From the NCBI GenBank assembly GCA_013339765.2, contig JABSTR010001154.1:434001-498000 (forward strand): DNA of 64,000 bases. Direction: 5' to 3'. Position 1 is the stretch's first letter. Every line of letters starts with the position of its first letter. Source of the stretch: Haemaphysalis longicornis (lineage: Eukaryota; Arthropoda; Arachnida; Ixodida; Ixodidae). Of this stretch, positions 12,401 to 23,090 are shown piece by piece. Both the position numbers and the translations under genes were made by a program. A model generated the notes under the pieces. The model was given only the letters and a program-made list of their open reading frames with translations, was not told where the DNA came from and made no database searches.

Positions 12401-12720
12401 GGTCACACTACAAACGAATCGAAGCTGACGAAGTTGACTGAATTGAGCTTCACCTACCTGCCAGCGCCGTCCCTTTACCAGGCCATTTCTCGTGTGGAGC
12501 TACTCCGACCTTTTAGCACGGTGTTCCGCCGCAAGATCAGCTGCCAATGAATGAACCAGGCCTGTGCATGGTTGCAACTCGGGTTATTGCCCTCTGCACA
12601 AAGCAGAGCGCGGGCTCTAGCGGGCTTGATGATGAACTTAAAAATTGTTTTTTTTTTTACATCAAACGACAAACTACTTCGCCAGGTTTACAACAGAGAC
12701 ATTTTCAATACGGGCGTTTA
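9481..12720. other. Unannotated
   Basis: No family is recognised. A TATATAAAG string lies at 9506-9514 with no other promoter signal. The 10.19-10.80 kb part holds two consecutive plus-strand frames (97 and 88 codons) that end in or near an A run. Their translations are polar and match nothing I know. 11.0-12.0 kb has similar short frames with no motif. Confidence 0.5.
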
Positions 12721-12728
12721 TCTGGTGT

Positions 12729-12760
12729 CCCCTAATTAGGGGTGAAGCCCCTTAGGGGCT
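12729..12760. repeat. Twin short palindromes
   Basis: CCCCTAATTAGGGG is a perfect 14-bp palindrome. Three bases later AGCCCCTTAGGGGCT pairs 6 + 6 bases around a 3-base loop. The two share the CCCCT/AGGGG core and could each form a small hairpin or exchange arms. No terminator-like T run or nearby gene gives them a role. Confidence 0.6.
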
Positions 12761-14400
12761 GGAGCTGTTGGCGTCTCCTGTCGTCGTCGTCGTAACCGTC
12801 GTTGGTCTCATGTAGTCACGGTACTAAAACGCCGAAAAACTCGTTTACGCCTCGCGCTAGAACGTAACGCGTATTAACAAAAAACACCGGGACACTCGTT
12901 CACGCCTCGACCTTAGAGAGCTTCGTGCTTCAAACACAAGAGGCTTTTACAGCAAACCTGCATACCTCTACTCCCCGACGGTTTCAATCCGTTGGCAAAA
13001 AGGTCAAGGCGCCAGGAATACACTTATACACTGCATGCTTCGGCCCTCGCCAGGTTTCACGTTAGTGGAGATGGCGCGGGATTTTTTTATGTCCGGCACG
13101 GCTTTGCAAGGCCTCCCCTCTGCTGTTCAAATGGCCCTGCCTTTTGTGACAACCACGCGGAGAATGTCGCCTACCCGTAAAATACGTGCTGAGAGCGGAA
13201 ATAGGGTACAACAGACAGCAACGCGCTGCTCAAAGGCTCACAGTGGCTCAGCTTAGGCTCGCATAGGCGTGCCACGTACGCACCGCACACACAGGCGCGT
13301 CTCACGAACTAGCGACATCCGTGCACTGACATCTCAAGGCGGCTCACACAGCGCGGTATGCATGCGAATGAACCGCCACGACAAAGCCGTCATCGTGACT
13401 GTGGGCTTACGGTACACAAACGTCGCTGTTCCTAGACAAGTCCATGGACATCACTGGTTCTTTCACAGTTGCAATGTCCAAGGATTACAGGAAAGTAAAC
13501 TGTAAACGAGCAAAAAAAAAAAAGAAAAGAACAACAGGAGGCCTCGCTAGCTGTCACATCACAGTAACTCAACCCAGGCCGCGTTCTGTGCACGCGACGT
13601 AGTACAGATGCAAGAATGGCTACAATAAGGTCGGCCAAATCGTGGTTTAATTGGCATAGTTTCGTGTGTCAAATAGCGGGGCGGCATTCAACGCACATTC
13701 GAGTGCTCGACGTCGACACACGCAGAAGAACCGGCAAGGTTTTCCATTGTCGTGCCCAGCACGTCGACCCCTCCATAGCGCATTTTTTTTTTTTCTTCTC
13801 CCGTGCGGAGCATGGCACTCGTGATCGGGCCGCTATATACAAGACCCCAAGTAGCGTAGACAAAACAGGACCTGACTGCACCTCCAGTTACGCTTGCCCG
13901 GTTCGTGCTGGCAACCGTTTGTCGGCCGCCGTGAATCTCCCCGTCACGCCGGCGCCGAGAAGAACGACGAGACACAATGCCGACCTCCGGCTGTTCGGCG
14001 TCCGTCGAGGAACCAGAAAAGGCGAAGCGTGACTTGAGCAACCGACACTGTAACCCTTAAATTAAGCAATTTCAAGGACGGCTTCGTGGTCGGCGTAGAA
14101 TAGGCCATTACTTGCTCCACAACACGGAATCCGCGGCCCCTGACGAAGGCCACACCTCAGCAGAAGTACCCGTTCGGGTTAATGGCTGCCTGCGGCCACG
14201 TTCTGTTTCCCGGTGTTCAGGCGTAGCGTTTGTGAATACATTATTGATGGGCGTACTTTTTCGCGACGTGTATCTGCCTGACGTGTGTCTGACACGAGAC
14301 TTCTTTCTGAGTGGCTTAAGCGTTTCCATGCAGACTCAACAAGGAAATACGTGTGTTCGTTTGTGACGCTTGAGCGTCACACTTTGGGCGCGCGCATACG
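12761..14400. other. Unannotated, with a short perfect hairpin
   Basis: No gene recognised. A TCG-rich stretch (TCGTCGTCGTCGT) lies just after 12780. A perfect hairpin, GTGACGCT-TG-AGCGTCAC, sits at 14363-14380. A plus-strand frame of 138 codons at 13.6-14.0 kb contains a run of phenylalanines encoded by T14 and has no recognisable domain. Confidence 0.5.
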
Positions 14401-14812
14401 ATGATGCTATTAATAACAGGGGCGAACGACTTCTCATTTTCATATAGAACTGTTTATATTATACTCCCAATAATTTCTTGCCAGCAATGCATTTGTGTCT
14501 AGTTCCTAGAGCCTCCCATTTTTGCACATTTTATTTGACTCTAAAAATATATCCAGCATTGCGTTTGGGTAAACTAATGAAGCCGAATTTAAAGAGGACC
14601 CATACAGGGGACTCAGGGATACATTGAATTTTGCGGGACGTATTCATTAGAAAGCTCTCTTGGGTATTTCTCCTTCGACATCAGACCATTTGTATTTCTG
14701 CTAAAAAAATGTCTGCCCAAAAGTGCATTTATGCCTGGTAGTGAAACCAACTTTAAAGCTTTACGCTACAACACCCACATAGGAGTCCCTGCATTTTTTT
14801 TTTTTTTCAGTT
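14401..14812. other. AT-richer segment ending in an acceptor-like T14-CAG
   Basis: This segment is visibly AT-richer than its neighbours. It contains three loosely similar stretches around AGCAATGCATTTGTG, AGCATTGCGTTTGGG and AAGTGCATTTATG, and ends in a T14 run followed by CAG at 14794-14810. The pyrimidine run plus CAG matches a splice-acceptor pattern, but no coding frame follows. It may be intron or old repeat. Confidence 0.35.
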
Positions 14813-15711
14813 TTAATATAGCCCTTGAAGAGTCACTGTAATCTCAGGGTTGTATGGTAACAACTGTCGCTCTATTTCGTATGGTTTCGACGATCGCTCG
14901 CAAATAGTTCTTGGGCGTCGGAAGTAAGTTTGAGTCAATCTTCGCAATTCTTTTTTTTTTTTGACCATGCGGGTGCCGCTCTCTTCCCAGCCTCTCACAA
15001 GGCAGCGTCGCCCGGTAGCGACTTGGCCAGACCAAGCGAGGCGCTGACAAGTCAACCGAACGACACAGAAAGCTAAGCCTTAAAGAAAAAAAAAAAGGAT
15101 ACCAGCCGTATGACGAGACGCGCCAGTAGAGGCTACCAATAAATTACCACCGCGTCTTCCTCTTCTTACAGTGCCTATCTGACGCCAAAAGAAAAAAAAA
15201 TAGAAAAAAAAAGGGGGGGGGGGGGCGGTGAGGAGAGCAAAGACCCGAAACACACACGCGGCGCTCGGTATATAACCCCGTGTACGCCAGTAAGATTGCC
15301 ACGCTGAAAGCGAAAAAGAAATAGACAACCAAAATGGAAACAGGTGAAATCGACCGCGCACACTGCTCAGCGCCGGGGCCCGGCCAGAAGGAAGGAAGGC
15401 GGCAAATGCCGTCGAAGGAGGTTCGATCGAGGCCTGATAAAGATAGCAAACACTCGTATGAGAGCCGGATGAAGACGATAGCCTCCCGGGAAGCGCTGGG
15501 CGCTAAACAGTCCCCCCAGACCTCTGCTGCGGGCCTCGCCTCATTCGTTGCGTACAGCGCAGCCGACGCCGCGCTGCTGTTGCGATCGCGAGGACGAGCG
15601 AGTTGGGACGCCCCGTCCGTCCGCCAAGGGCAAGCCAGCCCTTCATGGCCGTCGTGTTCACACTTCACACATGGCCGTTGTGTTCGTTCAAAGTAAATAT
15701 ATATTTTTTTC

Positions 15712-15712
<1 letters not shown>
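14813..15712. other. Unannotated; A/G homopolymers
   Basis: No gene recognised. It holds several T and A runs, including a run of 13 G at 15213-15225 directly after an A run. Short frames on both strands run through these homopolymers. Confidence 0.55.

Positions 15713-15789
<77 letters not shown>
15713..15789. repeat. (GA)n microsatellite
   Basis: About 38 uninterrupted AG units after ATTTTTTTCATAG. As with the other long tracts in the window, the purine strand is the plus strand. Confidence 0.97.
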
Positions 15790-15790
<1 letters not shown>

Positions 15791-15797
15791 ACATCGC

Positions 15798-15880
15798 GAC
15801 CGCTTTTAACAAAGCATCGCTTAGAAAGAAGCCAGTTTCCTGAGCCCAGGACTTCGTTATAACGAGCTTTCACTGTACGC
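15798..15880 (+). repeat. TTATAACGA-type dispersed repeat, copy A
   Basis: The order CGCTTTTAACAAAGCATCGC, AGAAAGAAG, CCTGAGCCCAGGACTTC, GTTATAACGAG, ACTGTACG matches, with substitutions, the block at 22.24-22.33 kb. The TTCGTTATAACGAG end is a palindrome-like motif that recurs elsewhere in the window. It is probably an old non-autonomous element; the superfamily is not determined. Confidence 0.6.
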
Positions 15881-17859
15881 GTAACTTAGACAACCGACGC
15901 GGCCAACTTTCTGCTAAAATCCGCATTATTCCACATTCAAGGAAACGCTGCTACGCGGTGATCTTCCGCAGTCAGGAACGCCGTCGCGGAGGCAGAGAAG
16001 TGCACTCAATTGCTCTGGCGCAGCCCGGAGAACCTCCATAAACGTAAGGACCTCACGCAACGACCGATGCCAGCCGTGAGATGCCGTACCGCGGTTCCGT
16101 CGTGTATCCGCCGGGGTAAGAGAGCCGGCGCGCCGCACTCTCCCTCTCCCCCCTACTTGGCGGGATTGAAGTGCGAGTTGTAGGATCGTGGTTGGCGCGG
16201 CAAAAAGCAAACGGCGCGGATAAAACAGGCGCAGTAAAAGCCATCCAGGGTCAGGTCTGCGTCCGGGAAGGGGGCGCAGGAAAGAGCTTCCTTCACTGTT
16301 GGAACTACTGAGGTATAAACTGCAACGACCTCCGGAAAACCTGCCGCGGGGTCGGTATACAGTACAGCCTCCTTCATTATTCCTTGTTTTGTTCTCGCGA
16401 GCCCTTTTTAGACGTGGACTTCTCTCTTGAGCTCACGCCCTTTGAAACGCCGAATCTGGGAGGTGTGTGATACATAAAAAGGGGTGGCCTGTGTACGAAG
16501 TAACAACAAAAGCAAAGAGCAGAACGAACACTGATGCGAAACGCGGTAAGGGAGAGAGAAAAAAAAAAAGAACGCGAAGGAGGTGCGAGGGCTTATCAGT
16601 ATCCTAATCCTCCGACAGGCGGCGCCTGAGCCTTTCATTAGCGAAACACAGTCGTGACGAGCGGTAGTTCGAGCCGCCCAACTTTGTTCGCCGCCTTCTC
16701 TCTATTTGTCGCGCCTACAAAAAATTAAGAGGCGAACCGGGAGAGAGAGAGAGATTTTCGATTCTTCAATTATTCTTTCTCATCCTCTGATTATGTCTCA
16801 AATATAACATCACAAACTTCACTTGTGACGTGTCCCGTCTACTGCGCTGTCTCAAGCGAGAAAGAGAAATTGTCCTCAAAGAAAGAGAGGGTGATGGGAA
16901 GCGAGAAGCGGAGAGGGAGGGGAATACCACCCAGAGTCGAGATAGGAATTAGAGTGACGAGGGGCGAGATTGGAAAACGCAATAAAGAGGCTTTGCGCGC
17001 ACGACCGCAAAGCCGGCCGACCGGCGCCGCTGCCCGGCGGTTCCTCTATCGGCCGCTAATGGGCTCGCAAGCGCCTGACCGCAGCCCTAAACCGCCAAGC
17101 GGTCGCTCCGTGCCGCCGCCGTCGGACGGGCTGATCTCTCACGCCGACGTCGCCCGCCCGAGCTGGATTTCCGGAGAACCCGGTCTTCGTCCGGGCGCTT
17201 TGACAAATCAGGGCCCGCCAGAAACTCCCCGTGACAGCCGAACTTTTTCGCGGCGACAGAGAGTCTACGGTTCGATTTCTGCGGCGCGCACTCGTCACAC
17301 AAACGTATACGCACGTACGTGGGCACTAAAGACATTTCGTGTAATGACGTTCCGCGGAAGAAGCCATGTTATTTCAGTGTAGGACTGGTCCGAAGAAAAA
17401 AAAAAAAAAAAAGCAGGCGAGGCTTATCTTCTTCTGAGCGCACATTACGATTTTTAAAATTGGACGAGGAAGAACATGTGATAAGCTAAGAGGTGCACTG
17501 ATTGCCTTGGACAGGGCGCTTATAAGCGTTACATTTCTTTTTTTTCAGCGGAACTCACGCGGATGGGTCCTTAAGCAAGCATTATAGCCGCATAGATAAT
17601 CGATGTGAAATAATCTGCTGAAGGAACGGCAAACCAACAGTGTTCGAGCTGAAAATAATGAACCCATTAACAAATAACGACCACGAGCCCGTGTACTCAA
17701 TGTCTGGCTCGGTACCAGGGACGTGGGCTCGATCCTCTCCCACTGGAGACTGGGCGCCCGTTGGCGAATGGACTGGATCAGGGTAGGCAACCTTCTGCGA
17801 CGGAGGGCCTAGTTGCATGAAGCCGACACGGCAGGGGCCGGATGGCAGGGGGGCGGGGG
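15881..17859. other. Unannotated; GC-rich around 17.0-17.3 kb
   Basis: No gene recognised. 16750-16990 is purine-rich. 16990-17300 is GC- and CpG-rich with frames open on both strands. A 17-base A run lies near 17395, and a pyrimidine run ending in CAG lies near 17540. The 17690-17780 part has a weak tRNA-B-box-like GGCTCGATCCT with no matching A box. Confidence 0.5.
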
Positions 17860-17871
17860 TGCAGAATTTCT

Positions 17872-18073
17872 GATTCGATTGCGGGGCCTAACGCGCCGAC
17901 GCAATAGCGGGCGATGAGGCGCGCCGTAGTGGAGGGCTCCGGATTAATTTTGACCACCTGGGGATCTTTAACGTGCGCCGAAATCTCGTACACACGGGCG
18001 TTTTTGCTTTCCGCCTCCATCAGAAAAGCGGCCGCCGCGGCCGGGAATCGAACCGGCGTCCTCGTCCTCGGGT
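17872..18073 (-). mobile_element. 5'-truncated tRNA-derived SINE with 12-bp TSD
   Basis: On the minus strand this is the same SINE as the one at 3.69-3.94 kb. It has the B box GGTTCGATTCC, then GGCCGCGGCGGCCGCTTT, ACGTTAAAGATCCCCAGG, AATTAATCCGGAG and a short AATCGAATC tail. It starts about 20 bases before the B box, so the A box is missing. Both flanks carry TGCAGAATTTCT (17860-17871 and 18074-18085), a perfect 12-bp target-site duplication. The duplication abutting the truncated head shows truncation during insertion, as in LINE-driven target-primed reverse transcription. Without the A box it is unlikely to be transcribed by polymerase III. Confidence 0.92.
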
Positions 18074-18085
18074 TGCAGAATTTCT

Positions 18086-20308
18086 CAAATACCTCAAAGA
18101 CTATTCTACTCTACTCTAGATGCATCTGACAGCATTTGTTCACGCCTCGGCTTCATATACAGCAATTTTGTGCCACCTCGACGCGCAGGTTTATTGCAGG
18201 GGGCGTACTCTCTCATGCAATAATGCAAAAAAAATAATGAAGGGTTTTGTGTTTGCTTCAGGTTGCGGAGGTCTACGGTTCGAGCCTCGAAAAAACTTCT
18301 TTTTTGCGTTTGAAGTTTGATTTTCTTTTTTCGACCTGTGCAGATGAAGCAAGCGAACTCGTTATCTGAGCTAAGTGTGAAGATGAGGGCAGTGCCCACT
18401 GGAAGCTATTGTAGAGAGCAGACTCGGTCGGTGTGGCTGATGCGGCTGCCTACATTTATTTGAAGAGCGCAAGCCCGGCCAGAAGTGGGAGCGGCCAAGA
18501 CGAGCGACCGACCAGCTGCACAGTCGCTGTTCGATCTCATGTCACGAGGAACTGCTGACGCTGGCCAGGCACCACTGGTGATTGTGGCGCTGATGATTAC
18601 GATGACGATGCTGTCGCCACGCTATCTTTTTTTTTTTCTGTCTAACCCCATGTGAGGTTAACACTGCCATGTCGGCCTTCAGATTGGAAGTGACAAGAAG
18701 CGGAGGGGGGGTACTGACGCAGTGCCGGGGCCACATGGCGTGCGCGGGACCCTGGACTAGATTATTACTTTGCGCTCAAAAGCCCCGTTTCTACGCGCCT
18801 AACCATCAGCTACAGAATTTCCGCACCAATTGACACACCGAAATCCCTCAGTTAGCTGCAGCTGCTCATCAAGTGCTCCTCAAACGGCTGCTCAGTACTC
18901 CCTTATTACGATGCGCTCTTTCAGCGTCCGAGACAAACGCATGCGATCTTCGCAGTCAAGCTTCGTAGTGAGGCATTGCACGAGACTCAGAGCCCTAGTC
19001 CAATGCCTCGTAATAGCAAGACGCCAAGCTTCATTCCACGTCGTCCAATTTTCCCTTTAACCCGGTCGACTCTATCACGGGAGGTTCCGCGTGCGGCCCT
19101 CGTACGATATCAAACACTCCAAGGACGTATGTCCAGTTCAAGTCGCACGCGCTGCTGTCGCCTACACTTCATTCCGGCCGCGTCAGTTCGGCACCAGTGG
19201 ATTCGCGTTTAGAACACGCGTCAGCGAAATACGCACCGTAGACGTCCCCGTGCGCTCGGGATTGGACCAGTCTCCGTCTGCACGCGGGAACCGCGTTCCG
19301 CTACGTGCACAAAGACCCTCTTCTGAACAAAACGGGACCCGACGAAGAAAAAAAACAGATCGCGAGCGCATCCACAGAAGAACGCGCACCTCCCGAGAGG
19401 CAACCCCGACATGTAAACAGGCGCTCTTACAGCCGTCAGAGCGCATTACGCCGGTGCTCAGACACAGACAAGGGACAAACCGCGCGGGCTGTCGCCTCGG
19501 TTCGGCTCGCACGGGACGATGCCGAAACGTCCGCGTAGTGTATACGGACGCATACAGAGCCTGTATAAAAGCAGCGCACGGCGGGGAGGCGCTGTGCGCA
19601 ATAGAGCGTGCACGTCAGGCCGTATCGACCGTGACGAGAGCCAGGCGACGCGTTGCTTTGGTGCACGAGCACTCGCCTCCTCCGCGAGAGACGCCACGTC
19701 GATCGGCGGGCCATTCGGGGCGCTAAACGTACGCCAGACGCGCGTGTACGCGTTCAGCCACTATACACACTCAGCCACGCGTACACTTGGCTAAGTACAC
19801 GTGTACACGTGGGAACCAGATGGCCGGCTGGCGGGAGATCGTGACAAATAATGTGTATACACGCCCGAGCGGGCTGCACTCACAAAGTCGGTGTACGTGG
19901 AGCGAAACTCCACAAGGACCATACGAGCGCATTTAGTGCGAGGTACATGCGAGCCGAGGCTGTTTTTTCATTCGACTTCCGTGCGGCTGGCAAAAAGACA
20001 GCGCGGCATAAGCGTAGTTATTTCGACCATGTCGACTGGCCACGCGTATTGGACGTTCTGTACAAATGTGGCGATTAGAACATACATCTTTGTTTGTGGG
20101 CTGCCCAGCTCTATTGACTCGGGCTACTAAATATGCAGGCCCTTCAAAGTAGCGTATTCCCATTGACAAAACAACTTGCGGACGTAAGCGGCGCATAAGC
20201 ATATGTCGACTCACTTATGGACAGGCTGTGTTATGTTGCACATTTAATTAACGATCACAACACAAGCAAGTTGTGTCGTGTTCCAGAGCAAAGATCGAAC
20301 ATCGGGGG

Positions 20309-20312
<4 letters not shown>
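18086..20312. other. Unannotated; GC-rich 19.1-19.8 kb
   Basis: No gene recognised. 19180-19810 is CpG-rich and has overlapping frames of up to 211 codons with arginine-rich translations and no domain. A B-box-like GGTTCGAGCCT at about 18278 lacks a tRNA fold. GTGTACACGT palindromes occur near 19800. Confidence 0.5.
19564..19571 (+). promoter_or_regulatory. Candidate TATA box in GC-rich DNA
   Basis: TATAAAAG sits inside CpG-rich sequence. It is one of the best TATA-like strings in the window, but no start-site consensus or confirmed downstream gene supports it. Confidence 0.2.

Positions 20313-20339
<27 letters not shown>
20313..20339 (+). repeat. 27-base G homopolymer
   Basis: An unbroken run of 27 G, preceded by CGGGGGCGGA. 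It could form G-quadruplex structures. The exact length in any assembly is uncertain because long G runs are error-prone. Confidence 0.9.
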
Positions 20340-21538
20340 TAGGTATTAACAAGAGTAGCGGATACGTGTAAACAGGTGCGGTTGGACGCGAAGCGACGCA
20401 AGCAGTTTAGAATGTGAATTCTTCTCCTTTACTGACTTCTTGTTTTCTTCTATCGTCATGAAACTTTCATGATCATTGAGGTAACGCGTAGGTACGTGCA
20501 ACGTAAAATGTACGATTAATTGCAATGCGCTTGCAAATCTGATTTCCGGCGCTCAACCGTCGCGGTGCGTTCGAAATGTGACGACGTTGAAACGATTTTT
20601 TTAAGCGAAACGGAGACTCATGAAGCCTTACGCGTTTTCTTCGCTTTCCGCGGCGCAAAAACTGGCCCGAACGGAAGGAGTTCCGTAAAAAGTGGTTCCT
20701 GAAAGGTTTCCGGTATTTGAGAGTACGGACCCCGTTCAGTTGGGACCCGTTTCCGCATCACGGACAGGGAAGAAAACAGGCTTTACCGCCATGGAAGTAC
20801 TGTAAGCTGCGAGGCATAGCGGCGCTGTCCCAGGCGTGAAAAACGCGTGACACGACAAATTGCCGCGCTTTCCGCGCTACAAGCTCATTTGGGTTCGGAT
20901 ATCAGTCAGCCCCAGCGAACGCACGTTGGACGGAGGGAGCGTCGCTAACGGCCGAGGAAAGGGGTCGGCAGTGGCGGTCTCAGAGAAAGTGAAAGCCCCA
21001 CCGTGGCATAACGGCAAAGAGTAACCTATGGCCGAACCGAGCCCCAGCCAATGGGAGCCGCGCCGAGGCTCGGGTGTGCGTATAGCTCGGGCTGAAGCAT
21101 CTAGCAAATTGGTTTCCGGCAGCTGGGTGCGGAGGAACTCGCCGGCTGCGCCCCCCTTCCCCACCCCCTCTGTTGGCCTTTGGGCTGGCTAACCCGCCAC
21201 AACGTAGTTGCGTGCACTACGCTGGTCGATTAAGCAGCTGGCACATGAACATGGGGCAGTGAACGCCCGAGCTGCTAAGCGCTCTAACCTCGACCTAGCC
21301 ACGATTAACGAGGACTTTCCCCCTCCTCTCCCTCCCTCTCATTTCGAGACTCCAAGTAAGCATGGTGTTGTAGAAAAACCTGCACTCTACTTTTTTAGCA
21401 CTTTGAAACAATTTTAATCGGAATACATGCGCTACACCATTCAAGAATCCTGCTCCCCTCCGTCAAACGACAACGATGGTTGCACGCGAAGCTTTCTCGT
21501 GTCGGATCATTTGATTGTCGTCTAAGTTTTCCACATCA
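20340..21538. other. Unannotated
   Basis: No gene or repeat recognised. The stretch is of ordinary composition, with a more GC-rich part at 20.9-21.2 kb and only short frames. Confidence 0.6.
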
Positions 21539-21640
21539 CTTCGACCATGTCGAAATGGAGCAATCGGTAGACGCCGGCTTCATAAGGCAAGGGACCCAGG
21601 TTCAATTTCGGCCAGGCGAAGCATTCTTTCTTTAACTTCG
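21539..21640 (+). mobile_element. tRNA-like element, second family, copy 1
   Basis: The order GAAATGGAGCAATCGG (A-box-like), AGGGACCCAGGTTCAATTTCGG (B-box-like) and a following pyrimidine-rich stretch matches the sequence at 53.75-53.85 kb, where the boxes are better preserved. The A-to-B spacing fits a tRNA-derived head. It differs from the Ruka-like SINE in head and body. It is probably an old tRNA-derived SINE or a dispersed tRNA pseudogene; no tail or target duplication is visible. Confidence 0.5.
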
Positions 21641-21872
21641 GCGTTTTCGCGTTACAGACGCCATCAGTGGGAATATTACGGCTTCGCTTTAAAAATAAAT
21701 AACCTAATATAGTTCCCGGTATTCTGTAATATGGACCAAGCCACATATTGTCTGCTAAAAAAAGGCGTCTAGTGGTTTCTCGCAATCGTCGCGAAATTAA
21801 CACAGGGGACGCAGAAGCTCCAACCTCGTTGGTGCAACAGCGTGTACAAACGTGCGCGTGGTTTCGTTATGA
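21641..21872. other. Unannotated
   Basis: Short AT-richer stretch between the tRNA-like element and the hairpin; it may contain the body of the same repeat. No other signal is seen. Confidence 0.5.
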
Positions 21873-21927
21873 AGCACACTGTTACTATGTAGCAGTGTGC
21901 TTTGCGCACACTGCTACATAGTAACAG
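21873..21927. repeat. Perfect 22-bp hairpin with 5-base loop
   Basis: The 22 bases ending GTAGCAGTGTGC at 21900 are the exact reverse complement of 21906-21927, with TTTGC between them. AGCACACTG at 21873-21881 and CAGTGTGCT at 21893-21901 form an alternative hairpin, so the locus can switch between two folds. No T run or adjacent gene suggests a terminator, and the loop is short for a typical microRNA precursor. It is probably the tip of a fold-back element or a recent inverted duplication. Confidence 0.85.
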
Positions 21928-22239
21928 GCCAACACAATCCAACCAGTCAAACCTATCAGAATCGGCAAAACCACATTCCTATTATTTTTCTTCCTCACAA
22001 GAGATGCAGCAAGCCCATGTCGTGACACGCGACCAACACCAAAATACATTCGACAGCCTGATCGGCGGAAATACAAAACGTTTTCAGTTGCGGGCGTGCG
22101 CTGACCACTTACGAGCAGGGCAAAAATGTGAAAACGGATGCGCGAGCGCTAAACACAACACACAGTAAACACACGTTATACCAGAATAGCTTTCTTAAAA
22201 CTGTTTTGGGCTCCCCACTACAATGAATAGAGAGCCAAT

Positions 22240-22330
22240 AACCACTGCTTTTAATAAAGTATCGCTCAAAACGAAGTCGATATCCTGTCCTGAGGACTTC
22301 CTTAAAACGAGAGATTACTGCATACCATTT
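22240..22330 (+). repeat. TTATAACGA-type dispersed repeat, copy B
   Basis: CTGCTTTTAATAAAGTATCG, then CCTGTCCTGAGGACTTCC, TTAAAACGAG and TTACTGCATAC parallel copy A at 15.8 kb over about 80 bp, with scattered substitutions. Here the TTATAACG palindrome has decayed to TTAAAACG. Confidence 0.55.
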
Positions 22331-22997
22331 GCGTGCAGTAGATTTTATTTTAATCCCCGTCATACACATGCCTGCAGAGCAGACCCAACTAAAGGGCCGC
22401 GTCAGCGCTCTAGTAGTAGACAAAGTTTGAAAACGCCCTACTGAACCAGTGGAGGATCCAGGGAGTGTCACCTTCCGCAAGCGCCCTCAAAACCAGACAT
22501 ACTAAAAATATAACGTCCCTTCCTAAATAAAGTTGAGAGGAGCGCAAAAGCGACGATTTTTCGCGTACTAAGTAAGCGCGTTTACGAACGATATAAATGT
22601 GCAGAGACATGTGAATTATCAAATAATGGTATACTATTTATTCCTTCTTCTTGATCAATGCACGTATTATAGAGACCCGCTCCTTATTCGCGATTTCCAA
22701 CTGACGCTTTTAATACAATAGAAGTCCGGTTTCACGCATGTAGAGTCGTTTTAACGGGTAATTGCCACGTAATTCGTTTCGGGATACTTTCGATAAGACC
22801 TTTTCTGTAATCATACTCCCTCCGTAGATGGCCATGCTTTACTGCAGATCAGGCAATGAGGGAAAACCAGCTTTCAAAAACCAGGCACCTGACACCTTAC
22901 ACTGACACCTTAGAAGTCGGCTTCACCTGCGAACACGAATGCATTGCTGGAATGACATCCCACCAGGAGCAATGTAAGCTGTCATATTAAATAATGT
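22331..22997. other. Unannotated, AT-richer
   Basis: No gene seen. Scattered TTTTAACG strings may be decayed copies of the TTATAACGA repeat. Confidence 0.5.
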
Positions 22998-23090
22998 AGG
23001 CCATAGGACGGAGAATGGGGCTAGTTGGGGATGCTTCACACTGAAATGTGCTAAGGATACTTAGCGCAATCCAGTGTGAGGCCATAGGAC
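22998..23090. repeat. Direct 12-bp repeat flanking a small hairpin
   Basis: AGGCCATAGGAC occurs at 22998-23009 and 23079-23090. The 69 bases between contain TCACACTG and CAGTGTGA, with an inner GTGCTAAG/CTTAGCGC pair, so most of the insert can fold. This looks like a target-site duplication around a very small fold-back insert. An alternative is a chance short repeat. Confidence 0.45.

Noticed and set aside
17690..17760. tRNA-like stretch with GGCTCGATCCT
   Set aside because: The upstream sequence does not give an A box, and neither strand matches the SINE bodies.
18230..18290. tRNA-like B box GGTTCGAGCCT
   Set aside because: No A box or cloverleaf at the right distance; an isolated B-box word is expected by chance in 64 kb.
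19091..19726. 211-codon arginine-rich frame
   Set aside because: GC-rich region with several overlapping frames on both strands and no domain.
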